Origin: Actinomycetota bacterium
GTDB taxonomy: Bacteria > Actinomycetota > Acidimicrobiia > Acidimicrobiales > AC-25
Direction of reading: 5' to 3'
Length of the DNA: 14,074 bases
Assembly (NCBI GenBank): GCA_005888395.1
Contig: VAXF01000113.1
Span: 1,589 to 15,662 of the forward strand
Shown: piece after piece, positions 7,098 to 12,661 of the stretch
Position numbering within the stretch: position 1 is the first letter of the stretch
Layout of the letters: the number at the start of each line of letters is the position of its first letter
The notes under the pieces: model-generated
The model's database searches: none
Seen by the model: the letters and a program-made list of their open reading frames with translations, nothing else
Told to the model about the DNA's origin: nothing
Made by a program: the position numbers and the translations under genes

Positions 7098-8581
7098 TCC
7101 TCCCAACGGCGAGCCCACGCGAACAGCTCGGCGGGCGGGATCGGCCGCGAGTAGTAGTAGCCCTGGGCGACGTCGCAGCCGAGGCCCGTCAGCACCCGCG
7201 CCGTCTCTTCTCGCTCCACGCCCTCGGCGACCACGACCTTGCCGAGACCGTGGGCCAGGCCGATCGTCGAACGAACGATGACGAAGTCGTTGTCGTCGGC
7301 GGTGAGCTCGCTGACGAACGACTTGTCGATCTTGATCTCGGAGACCGGGAGGCGCTTGAGGTAGCCGAGCGAGGAGTACCCGGTGCCGTAGTCGTCGACC
7401 GCGAGGCGCACGCCCATCGCCGCCAGTCCGTCGAGAACGGCGAGCGAGCGGTCGACGTCGGCGACCACCGCGGTCTCGGTGAGCTCGAGCTCGAGCACCG
7501 CCGGCTCGAGGCCCAGCGCGTCGAGCTCCTCGCGGACCATCCCGACCACTGCGTCGTCGTCGAGCAACCGGGCCGACAGGTTCACGGCCACTGAGAGGTC
7601 GAGGCCCTCGTCGCGCCAACTCAGGTGCTGACGAAGGGCCTCTTGGATCGACCATCGTGTGAACGGCCGGATCATGCCGGTGGACTCGACGGCGGGCATG
7701 AACAGTGCAGGGGCCATCAGCCCGCGCTCGGGATGTTGCCAGCGCACGAGCGCCTCCACGCCGATGAGCCGCCCCGTGCCGAGCTCGATCTTCGGCTGGT
7801 AGTAGAGCGTGAGCTCGTCGCGGTCGATGGCGTGCACCAGACGGTTCGACGAGCCGAGCAGCAGGATCGCCGCCGCCTCCAGCAGCCCGAGGTGCCCGAG
7901 CCACCACCGGCCCTGCCACCCGTCGGACGCGACCATGAGGAAGTCGCCGATCCACATGGCGACCGACGCGGCCACGAGCGTGGCGAGGAATGGCCGGCGC
8001 GTTCGCAGCCACTTGAGGCCCACGAGCACGAAGGCGGCCGTCTGCGCCGCCAGAGCCAGCTTCTCGAACAGCTCGTTGCGCTCGTACGGCTCGGGGCCGA
8101 GGAAATGACGCACCCATTCGCTGTGCGCGGTGACGTCGATGATGCCTGCGAGCGCAACGGCGAGGACGGCGAGGACGAGTCCCGGTCGCTCGAGCATGCG
8201 CGGGATCGGCAGCTCGACCATCGCGGCGATGAGGAACAGCCCGAAGGCGAGCCGCGATGCCGGACCGAAGAAGAAATGGACGGGGTCGTTGACCACGCGC
8301 GGGTCGTAGAACGCGTGCGGAAGATAGAGGAGCCCGAGCCCGGCGAAGGCCGCCGCGAGCAGGAAGCTCTGGCTGCTCTGGTCGAGCTGGAAACGCCGCC
8401 ACGCGCCCCAGGCGGCCACGGCGGACGCGATGCCCAGGACCGCGATGTAGGGAACGTGCAGCGGCTGCGACCGGTACGAGTGGCGGGCCGCGGGAACGAA
8501 CGCCGAGGCGACGGCGAGCGCCGCGAAGACGGCGACCATGGCCCACTGCGCGGCAGGACGCCGCGTGAAGCTGTCGCTCAC
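7067..8581 (-). CDS. Membrane-anchored EAL-domain cyclic-di-GMP phosphodiesterase
   Basis: A 504-residue protein with a polytopic N-terminal part (about seven hydrophobic helices between residues 12 and 243) and a C-terminal EAL domain (~248-495), with no GGDEF domain between. The EAL domain hydrolyses the second messenger c-di-GMP to pGpG. Every residue expected for activity is visible: Glu276 in GVEALVRW, Asn334 in AVNLSAR, Glu366/Glu369 in LELTET, Asp396-Asp397 in VDDYGTGYSSL, Lys417 in EIKIDKSF, Glu453 in VAEGVE and Gln473 in AQGYYYSRP. Loop 6 is intact, so an active enzyme is expected. The membrane part looks like an integral sensor (MASE-like) but I do not recognise its exact family. 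Start GTG at 8581 has no ribosome site; a later ATG (codon 15, inside the first helix) is less likely. It follows the small surface protein gene on the same strand. Confidence 0.93.
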   Translation of the reverse strand: MSDSFTRRPAAQWAMVAVFAALAVASAFVPAARHSYRSQPLHVPYIAVLGIASAVAAWGAWRRFQLDQSSQSFLLAAAFAGLGLLYLPHAFYDPRVVNDPVHFFFGPASRLAFGLFLIAAMVELPIPRMLERPGLVLAVLAVALAGIIDVTAHSEWVRHFLGPEPYERNELFEKLALAAQTAAFVLVGLKWLRTRRPFLATLVAASVAMWIGDFLMVASDGWQGRWWLGHLGLLEAAAILLLGSSNRLVHAIDRDELTLYYQPKIELGTGRLIGVEALVRWQHPERGLMAPALFMPAVESTGMIRPFTRWSIQEALRQHLSWRDEGLDLSVAVNLSARLLDDDAVVGMVREELDALGLEPAVLELELTETAVVADVDRSLAVLDGLAAMGVRLAVDDYGTGYSSLGYLKRLPVSEIKIDKSFVSELTADDNDFVIVRSTIGLAHGLGKVVVAEGVEREETARVLTGLGCDVAQGYYYSRPIPPAELFAWARRWEDQRVVEVVPR

Positions 8582-8588
8582 CGACGGA

Positions 8589-8618
8589 AGTATCGGCCGC
8601 TGCGCCGGGCGCCTGTAA
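8589..8618 (-). promoter_or_regulatory. Candidate promoter of the EAL gene
   Basis: On the minus strand TTACAG (8618-8613) is followed after 18 bases by GATACT (8594-8589), which ends seven bases before the GTG start. Together with the lack of a ribosome site this suggests a leaderless transcript. The -35 match is poor and it overlaps the loop of the inverted repeat 8608-8624. Confidence 0.3.
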
Positions 8619-8638
8619 GGCGCCGACGGACTAGTCCG
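8608..8638. repeat. Two inverted repeats between the surface-protein and EAL genes
   Basis: GGCGCC (8608-8613) and GGCGCC (8619-8624) form a 6-bp stem with a 5-base loop, and immediately beside it CGGACTAGTCCG (8627-8638) is a perfect 12-bp palindrome that spans the TAG stop of the surface-protein gene. There is no T-tract, so a classical intrinsic terminator is not supported; a weak terminator or protein-binding site is possible. Confidence 0.3.
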
Positions 8639-9062
8639 CGGCCCGGATCAGGCGACGGAGCCCGGCCGCGAGGACGAGCGCCGCGATCCCGGGGACGAGG
8701 AACGGCAGTCCGCCCGTGCGGGCCGTGGTACCGGCGGTCTCGACCTGGCCGCTCCCCTGCGACCCGAGCCCGGTGGCGGCCGCGGTGGTGGGCGGCGAGC
8801 TCGCCGGCGGCGCGGTGGTCGGGGCCGCGGCGGTGGTCTCCGTGGGCGCCGTCGTGGGCGCGCCGGCGGCGGTCGTCTCGGTCGGACCGGTCGTGCCGGC
8901 GCTGCTCAACCCGCTCGAGGTCGAGGTCGTCGACGTTTCGCCTCCCGCGAGGGTGGCGCGGTGGTGCTTGTGCGTGCCGCGCACGACGGCCGACGCGACG
9001 GCCGCGACCAACAGAGCCAGGATCGCAGCTCCCAGCGCGTTGCGGACCGACTGTGTCAGCAC
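8631..9062 (-). CDS. Small Thr/Ala/Pro-rich surface protein with sortase-signal-like C-terminus
   Basis: A 143-residue protein of no recognised family. Residues 8-27 form a hydrophobic segment preceded by one Arg and followed by RGTHKHHR, so they may be a signal peptide or an N-terminal anchor. Residues 43-117 are low complexity, rich in Thr, Ala, Ser, Pro and Gly, including a near-perfect tandem repeat (TETTAAGAPTTAP then TETTAAAPTTAP, residues 61-85), as expected for a wall-spanning linker. The end reads TARTGG (113-118), hydrophobic LPFLVPGIAALVLAAG (119-134), then RRLIRAAD, the layout of an LPXTG sorting signal with a degenerate motif. GTG at 9062 follows GAGGTGA. A GTG at 9066 opens another frame (to 8578) with much poorer protein character. 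The start is 20 nt from the 3' end of tRNA-Gly. Function unknown. Confidence 0.7.
   Translation of the reverse strand: MLTQSVRNALGAAILALLVAAVASAVVRGTHKHHRATLAGGETSTTSTSSGLSSAGTTGPTETTAAGAPTTAPTETTAAAPTTAPPASSPPTTAAATGLGSQGSGQVETAGTTARTGGLPFLVPGIAALVLAAGLRRLIRAAD
8808..8882 (-). repeat. Tandem repeat within the Thr-rich linker
   Basis: Two adjacent units of 39 and 36 nt encode TETTAAGAPTTAP and TETTAAAPTTAP, differing by one Gly codon. This is the kind of repeat that expands and contracts in surface-protein linkers. Confidence 0.6.
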
Positions 9063-9082
9063 TCACCTCGTCGTCTGTGGGG

Positions 9083-9156
9083 TGGAGCGGGTGACGGGTG
9101 TCGAACCCGCGTCACCAGCTTGGAAGGCTGGAGCTCTACCGTTGAGCTACACCCGC
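9083..9156 (-). tRNA. tRNA-Gly (anticodon TCC)
   Basis: Reading the minus strand from 9156, the cloverleaf is complete: acceptor GCGGGTG pairs with CACCCGC, D arm GCTC/GAGC, anticodon stem CCAGC/GCTGG around loop CTTCCAA (anticodon TCC at 9124-9122), short variable region TGAC, and T arm GCGGG/CCCGT around TTCGACA with one G-T pair. The discriminator is T and CCA is encoded (9085-9083). It decodes GGA and GGG. It lies 38 nt after tRNA-Pro and 20 nt before a protein start on the same strand. Confidence 0.97.
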
Positions 9157-9174
9157 GGATCTTGGCACGGTAGT

Positions 9175-9188
9175 CGCCCCTGGGGGCG
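9175..9188. repeat. Short hairpin between the two tRNA genes
   Basis: CGCCCC and GGGGCG face each other with two bases between (or 5 bp with a 4-base loop) in the 38-nt spacer between tRNA-Pro and tRNA-Gly. It may be a processing signal or simply GC-rich spacer. Confidence 0.3.
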
Positions 9189-9194
9189 GACTTG

Positions 9195-9266
9195 TCGGGG
9201 AGGGGAGATTCGAACTCCCGACCGCCTGCCCCCAAAGCAGGTGCGCTACCACTGCGCCACTCCCCG
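9195..9266 (-). tRNA. tRNA-Pro (anticodon TGG)
   Basis: Reading the minus strand from 9266: acceptor CGGGGAG/CTCCCCG, D arm GCGC/GCGC, anticodon stem CCTGC/GCAGG around loop TTTGGGG (anticodon TGG), T arm GGGAG/CTCCC around TTCGAAT, discriminator A at 9195. The 5' C1 start and A73 fit bacterial proline tRNAs. The next three bases read CAA, so CCA is not encoded and must be added by nucleotidyltransferase, unlike the neighbouring tRNA-Gly. It decodes CCA/CCG-type proline codons. Confidence 0.96.
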
Positions 9267-9337
9267 TCTGAACTGGGGCTCGTCTGTTCAAACCCCGGCC
9301 TACCTGGTCCTGCGCCTCGGCAGCTCCCTCCTTTCGA

Positions 9338-9367
9338 TGTGTCGGGTTGTGTCCATGTGTGTCCACG
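9338..9367. repeat. Three TGTGTC repeats with exact 10-bp period
   Basis: TGTGTC begins at 9338, 9348 and 9358, so all copies lie on the same DNA face; the last two extend to TGTGTCCA. The units are TGTGTCGGGT, TGTGTCCATG and TGTGTCCACG. Phasing at one helical turn suggests an oligomeric DNA-binding protein, which I cannot name. Confidence 0.6.
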
Positions 9368-9372
9368 GCGGA

Positions 9373-9421
9373 GGGGGAAACGGCCTCCGTTGGTCGCCCC
9401 GTGGGGGAAATTTGGGGGAAA
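9373..9421. repeat. Three GGGGGAAA repeats
   Basis: GGGGGAAA occurs at 9373-9380, 9403-9410 and 9414-9421; start-to-start distances are 30 and 11 bp, near three turns and one turn of the helix. The first copy overlaps a 6-bp hairpin (CGGAGG 9369-9374, CCTCCG 9384-9389). GCCTCCG also recurs at 9383 and 9427. Confidence 0.5.
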
Positions 9422-9524
9422 CGCAAGCCTCCGCGAGACCCGCATGATGGTACTCGCAGCGTCGGTTGCGCCGATGGCGTCTTGGTGGACGCGACGGCGT
9501 TGCGCGGTAGTCGTTGATCGCCCT

Positions 9525-9542
9525 TACATTGACGTTGGCGTA
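9525..9542. promoter_or_regulatory. Possible promoter/operator of the first SDR gene
   Basis: TACATT (9525-9530) could be a -10 with TTGCGC (9500-9505) as a distant -35 (19-base spacer). The 18 bases from 9525 have dyad symmetry of the form TAC-N4-ACGT-N4-GTA, ending at the ribosome site AGGAGG (9542-9547). The TGACG half-element is shared with the palindrome ahead of the TetR gene, but the full site is not. Confidence 0.25.
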
Positions 9543-9557
9543 GGAGGGGGTTTTCCG

Positions 9558-10304
9558 GTGAGAACCGTTGTCGTCGGTGCGTCGAGCGGCCTCGGCCGGA
9601 GCCTCGGCATCGGTCTCGCTCACCGCGGCGGCAAGCTCGCCCTGCTCGCACGTCGATACGACCGGCTCGTCGACGCGGCGAAGGAGGCCGGCCCCGGCAC
9701 ACTCGCCATCAGGTGTGACGTCACCGACCCGTCGTCGTGCGGTGAGGCGATCGAGGAGGCCGCGAGCGGGCTGGGCGGCATCGATGCGCTGGTCTACGCG
9801 CCCGCCATTGGCCCCCTCGCACGCCTCGTCGACCTTGACGCCGACACCTGGCGCCGGACCTTCGACACGAACGTGATCGGCGCGGCACTCGTCACCGCGG
9901 CTGCGATCCCGCACCTCACCGCGTCGGGCGGCGTAGCCGCGTACCTGTCCTCGGTCAGCGCGTCGCTCACGCCCCCGTGGCCCGGACTCGGGGCGTACAT
10001 CGTGAGCAAGGCGGCGCTGGACAAGCTGGTGGACGCATGGCGTGCGGAGCACCCGAGGATCGGGTTCACGCGAGTCGTGGTCGGCGACTGCGCTGGTGGA
10101 GAGGGACCGTCCCGAACCGAGTTCGCTTCAGAGTGGGACGCCACGCTTGCCGGGGAGCTGGGTCCCGTCTGGCTCTCGCGCAATTACGTCAGCGGGTCGC
10201 TGCTCCCGGTCGACGAGCTCGTGCGCGTCGTCGACAGCGTGCTGCGATGCGACGCCGCTGCCTGCGTCCCTTCGGTCATCGTGACGCCCCGCCCTCCGAC
10301 GTAA
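9558..10304 (+). CDS. Short-chain dehydrogenase/reductase (SDR), divergent NAG region
   Basis: A 248-residue cytosolic SDR. The nucleotide-binding turn GASSGLG is at residues 7-13, and Arg32-Arg33 after the second strand suggests NADP(H). Asn105 in TNVIG and the catalytic Ser134, Tyr147 and Lys151 (AYIVSKAALDK) are present with normal 13-residue Ser-Tyr spacing. The usual NNAG motif is replaced by YAPAIG (80-85) and the PG motif after strand six by VVGDCAGG, so it belongs to a less common branch. GTG at 9558 is chosen because AGGAGGGGG (9542-9550) precedes it by seven bases; the open frame continues upstream over the tRNAs without meaning. The gene is alone on its strand and convergent with the hsdA-like SDR, 59 bp away. 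Presumed alcohol/ketone oxidoreductase of the neighbouring catabolic cluster. Confidence 0.88.
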   Translation: MRTVVVGASSGLGRSLGIGLAHRGGKLALLARRYDRLVDAAKEAGPGTLAIRCDVTDPSSCGEAIEEAASGLGGIDALVYAPAIGPLARLVDLDADTWRRTFDTNVIGAALVTAAAIPHLTASGGVAAYLSSVSASLTPPWPGLGAYIVSKAALDKLVDAWRAEHPRIGFTRVVVGDCAGGEGPSRTEFASEWDATLAGELGPVWLSRNYVSGSLLPVDELVRVVDSVLRCDAAACVPSVIVTPRPPT

Positions 10305-10363
10305 AGGAGCGGGAAGCGCTTTGTCGCATTCGTGAAGGATCTGGGCGATTTGTGGCGAAGCGC

Positions 10364-11143
10364 TCAGGCCATGGTCGCCTGTGCCATGCCCTGGATCATG
10401 CCGCCGTCGACGAGCAGGTCGATGCCCGAGACGAACGAGGCTTCGTCGGACAGCAGGTAGACGACCGCGTCGGCGACCTCGCTCGGCTGGCCGAGCCGGC
10501 CGAGGGGCGTCCGCTCCAACATCTCGCGCATCATCGGTTGCTGGTCGAACTCTTGCCGTCCCATGGGTGTGTCGATCAAGCCGGGAGCGACGGAGTTGAC
10601 GCGGCCGCCGAGACGACCCCAACGCAACGCGGCCCGCCCGACGGCACGGATCACGCCGCGTTTCGCCAACGCGTAGGCCAGCCCGCTGTCGGTGACAACC
10701 GTCGTGATCCGGTCGAGGAAGTCGGACGCTTCGGGCGCGTCGATCAGGCTGTCCTGGTCTGCATCGACGAACGGCGCGACCTGATACGCCGACGACGACG
10801 AGAAGCACACGGCGGCCGATCCCGGCACCACCAGCGACTCGAACCCCTCGAGGACGTGGTGCGTGCCGACGAGGTCGACTTCGAACACGCGTCGGGCGTC
10901 GGCCATCGTCGGGGAGATACCGGCGGCGTGCACCAGCGCCCGCAGCGGGCCGACCTCCGGCACCTGTGCGACGAGTGCGGTCACCGCGTTCCGGTCGGAC
11001 ACGTCGCACGCCACGCCGAGCGTGCCGTCTATGGTGGGTGCCTCGAGGTCGACGGCCACGATCACATCGACGCGCGACCGCAGCCTTTCGACGCACTCGC
11101 GGCCCATACCGCTCGCCGCACCGGTGACGACCGCTGTTGTCAA
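10364..11143 (-). CDS. SDR resembling 3-alpha-hydroxysteroid dehydrogenase/carbonyl reductase
   Basis: A 259-residue SDR. TGAASGMG (7-14) binds the cofactor and Asp32 after the second strand favours NAD(H). HAAG (72-75) stands for NNAG; catalytic Ser116, Tyr157 and Lys161 (YALAK) are present. The Ser-Tyr distance of 41 residues, against about 13 in ordinary SDRs, matches the Comamonas hsdA type (Ser114, Tyr155, Lys159), which carries an insertion here. RVNSVAPGLIDTPM and the end FVSGIDLLVDGG are typical. The start is TTG (11143-11141), supported by GAGGAGGGG five bases upstream and by the TTGA overlap with the TetR stop; no better start exists nearby. It likely oxidises a ring hydroxyl or reduces a ketone on a bulky alicyclic compound; steroid specificity is not proven. 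Confidence 0.9.
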   Translation of the reverse strand: MTTAVVTGAASGMGRECVERLRSRVDVIVAVDLEAPTIDGTLGVACDVSDRNAVTALVAQVPEVGPLRALVHAAGISPTMADARRVFEVDLVGTHHVLEGFESLVVPGSAAVCFSSSSAYQVAPFVDADQDSLIDAPEASDFLDRITTVVTDSGLAYALAKRGVIRAVGRAALRWGRLGGRVNSVAPGLIDTPMGRQEFDQQPMMREMLERTPLGRLGQPSEVADAVVYLLSDEASFVSGIDLLVDGGMIQGMAQATMA

Positions 11144-11814
11144 CTGGACCCCTCCTCGCTGACGGCGCCGGCGCGGAAGGCCATGGGCGTAGGGACGTCC
11201 GCCGAGTCACGACGACGTTCCTGCTCCGCGCCGAGGTCGCGTTCCCCCTTGTCGATCCAGCCGTCGACGAAGTCCATCGTCTCGCGGTGGCCGGTGGTCA
11301 CGCCGAGAGCAGTTTCGAGCGCCATCACCTGGGTGACGCCGGTCATGGCGAGCAGGACGACGATGGGCGGGCAGATGTCTGGAGGTACGCCGAGATCCTC
11401 GAGGATGGCGGTGATGGCATCGAGCTGCATCTCCCGGAAGCGCCGGGCGTAGCGCGCGATCTCGTCCCGGATGGCCTTGCGGTGGTTCGCCAACGCAACG
11501 AGCTCGATGTTGAAGGCGGCCCAACGTAGGTCGGTTCCGAATCGCCACACCGTCCGCAGCGACCGGTGCACCTCGATGGCAGTGGCGAAGCGCTCGATGC
11601 CCTGTTCGGCGCGGCGGCGGTAGACCTCGAGGAAGAGGTCGTCCATCGTGAGGAAGTAGTAGTGGATCAGCTGCGGCTTGAGGCGCGCCTCGGCAGCAAC
11701 GCGCCGGGACGTCACCGCCGCGTAGCCATATCGGAGGAGCAACCGCTCCGCCGCGTCGAGCAGCAGGACGCGGGTCTTCGATTCCGGTGCTCCAAGCCGC
11801 TTCGTCGCTGTCAC
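11140..11814 (-). CDS. TetR-family transcriptional regulator
   Basis: A 224-residue repressor-type regulator. The N-terminal DNA-binding domain is standard: LLDAAERLLLRYGYAAVTSRRVA (18-40) leads into the recognition part EARLKPQLIHYYF (42-54), followed by DDLFLEVYRR. The C-terminal helical region (~70-200) is the ligand-binding and dimer part and is not specific enough to name the ligand. Start GTG at 11814 lacks a strong ribosome site; CAGGCT seven bases upstream could be a leaderless -10. Its TGA overlaps the TTG of the hsdA-like SDR by four bases, so regulator and enzyme are co-translated, and it is divergent from the SDR-P450 pair with a palindrome between them. Autoregulation and control of both arms by a pathway substrate is the likely arrangement. 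Confidence 0.92.
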   Translation of the reverse strand: MTATKRLGAPESKTRVLLLDAAERLLLRYGYAAVTSRRVAAEARLKPQLIHYYFLTMDDLFLEVYRRRAEQGIERFATAIEVHRSLRTVWRFGTDLRWAAFNIELVALANHRKAIRDEIARYARRFREMQLDAITAILEDLGVPPDICPPIVVLLAMTGVTQVMALETALGVTTGHRETMDFVDGWIDKGERDLGAEQERRRDSADVPTPMAFRAGAVSEEGSS

Positions 11815-11831
11815 GTCTCGCAGCCTGGCAC

Positions 11832-11843
11832 CTGACGCGTCAG
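11832..11843. promoter_or_regulatory. Probable TetR operator (perfect palindrome)
   Basis: CTGACGCGTCAG is a perfect 12-bp palindrome, flanked by GCAC and GTGC that extend the symmetry with a one-base offset. It lies 18-29 bases before the TetR start and 65-76 bases before the divergent SDR start, where binding could block both promoters. A possible -10 for the SDR side is AACAAT (11862-11867). Confidence 0.55.
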
Positions 11844-11908
11844 CGTGCTAAGCAGCCGACCAACAATGCTGAGCGCTCGCCCAGCCGATCGGAGCGAGGA
11901 CGGTAGCG

Positions 11909-12661
11909 GTGACGACGGCCGTGAATCGAGTCGCAGTGGTGACCGGGGCGGCGTCGGGCATCGGCCTGGGTGTCGCCCGCCGGTTCGCCGCCGACGGGTA
12001 TCGCGTCGCGTTGCTCGACCGCTCGGGCGAGGCGGCCGAGAGGGCCGCGGCCGAGCTGCGCGAGCAGGGTGCCACCGCGGTCGCCTGCCAGGTCGACGTC
12101 GCCGATTGGTCGGCGGTGCGCGACACGTTCGAGCGGGTCCGCACCGTGCTCGGACCGGTGGGCATCCTCGTCACGAGTGCCGGGATCGAGTCCTTCGACT
12201 CGGTGCTCGACATCACTCCGGACACCTGGAATCGGATCGTCGCCGTGAACCTCACCGGCACGTTCACCTGCATCCAGGCGGCAGTCCCGGACATGATCGA
12301 CACCGGCTGGGGTCGGATCGTCACCATCTCCTCGTCGAGCGCGCAGTCCGGCGCACCGCACATGGCGCACTACGCCGCGTCGAAGGGCGGGGTCATCGCG
12401 CTCACGAAGGCGTTGGCGAGGGAGCTGGCCGGTGCCGGCATCACCGTGAACACGATCCCGCCCTCGCTGGTGGACACGCCGATGGCGCGAGACGCAGAGG
12501 CGAGAGGGCTGGTCAGCGTGGACAAGATGGCGGCGATGGTGCCACTGGGGCGGGCCGGAACCCCCGGTGACATCGCCGCGGCGTGCTCGTTCCTCTGCTC
12601 CGACGGGGGGAGCTACGTCACCGGCCAGGTCATCGGCGTGAATGGCGGGATGTACATCTGA
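11909..12661 (+). CDS. Classical SDR oxidoreductase (FabG-like)
   Basis: A 250-residue classical SDR. Cofactor motif TGAASGIG (12-19); Asp37 in LLDRS favours NAD(H); TSAG (89-92) at the NNAG position; Asn114 in AVNLTG; catalytic Ser142/143, Tyr155 and Lys159 in HYAASKGG; NTIPPSLVDTPM (181-192) where PG is replaced by PP; end YVTGQVIGVNGGMYI. Such proteins serve as 3-oxoacyl reductases or as dehydrogenases of cyclic alcohols; next to a P450 the second is more likely. Start GTG at 11909 follows GGAGCGAGGA with eight bases spacing. It is first in a two-gene transcription unit with the P450 gene 30 bp downstream, and divergent from the TetR gene, whose operator-like palindrome lies upstream. Confidence 0.92.
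   Translation: MTTAVNRVAVVTGAASGIGLGVARRFAADGYRVALLDRSGEAAERAAAELREQGATAVACQVDVADWSAVRDTFERVRTVLGPVGILVTSAGIESFDSVLDITPDTWNRIVAVNLTGTFTCIQAAVPDMIDTGWGRIVTISSSSAQSGAPHMAHYAASKGGVIALTKALARELAGAGITVNTIPPSLVDTPMARDAEARGLVSVDKMAAMVPLGRAGTPGDIAAACSFLCSDGGSYVTGQVIGVNGGMYI

Larger units (their letters stand above)
9267..9557. other. Non-coding stretch between tRNA-Pro and the first SDR gene
   Basis: I see no gene in these 291 bases: frames open across it lack family similarity and any plausible ribosome site. It must hold the promoter of the tRNA pair (minus) and of the SDR gene (plus). It contains a 10-bp-phased TGTGTC triplet (9338-9363), three GGGGGAAA copies (9373-9421), a CGGAGG/CCTCCG hairpin (9369-9389) and a small dyad just before the SDR ribosome site. 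It also marks the change from housekeeping to catabolic genes. Confidence 0.6.

Noticed and set aside
5387..7594. A 735-residue plus-strand open frame
   Set aside because: It overlaps the dimethylformamidase-like gene in another frame and the EAL gene antisense, with Arg-rich low-complexity translation and no motif.
6702..8546. A 614-residue minus-strand open frame
   Set aside because: It is the +1-type shadow of the EAL gene; the intact EAL motifs are all in the other frame.
8578..9066. An alternative 162-residue frame starting at a GTG four bases before the surface-protein start
   Set aside because: Its translation is Arg/His/Asp-rich with no signal or domain, while the chosen frame has two hydrophobic segments and a regular Thr-rich linker.
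9283..9305. A GTTCAAACCCCGG stretch resembling the 3' part of a tRNA (possible attachment-site remnant)
   Set aside because: The bases before it do not pair to form a T stem, there is no acceptor partner, and it does not match the neighbouring tRNAs.
9192..9557. An N-terminal extension of the first SDR across tRNA-Pro
   Set aside because: The GTG at 9558 has an ideal ribosome site and directly precedes the cofactor-binding strand; the extension crosses a tRNA gene.
10305..10363. Search for a terminator between the convergent SDR genes
   Set aside because: Only 7-bp arms (AGCGCTT and AAGCGCT) about 36 bases apart are seen, with no T-tract; too weak to call.
9977..11452. A 491-residue plus-strand open frame
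   Set aside because: It runs antisense to the hsdA-like SDR and TetR genes, which have clear motifs, ribosome site and coupling.
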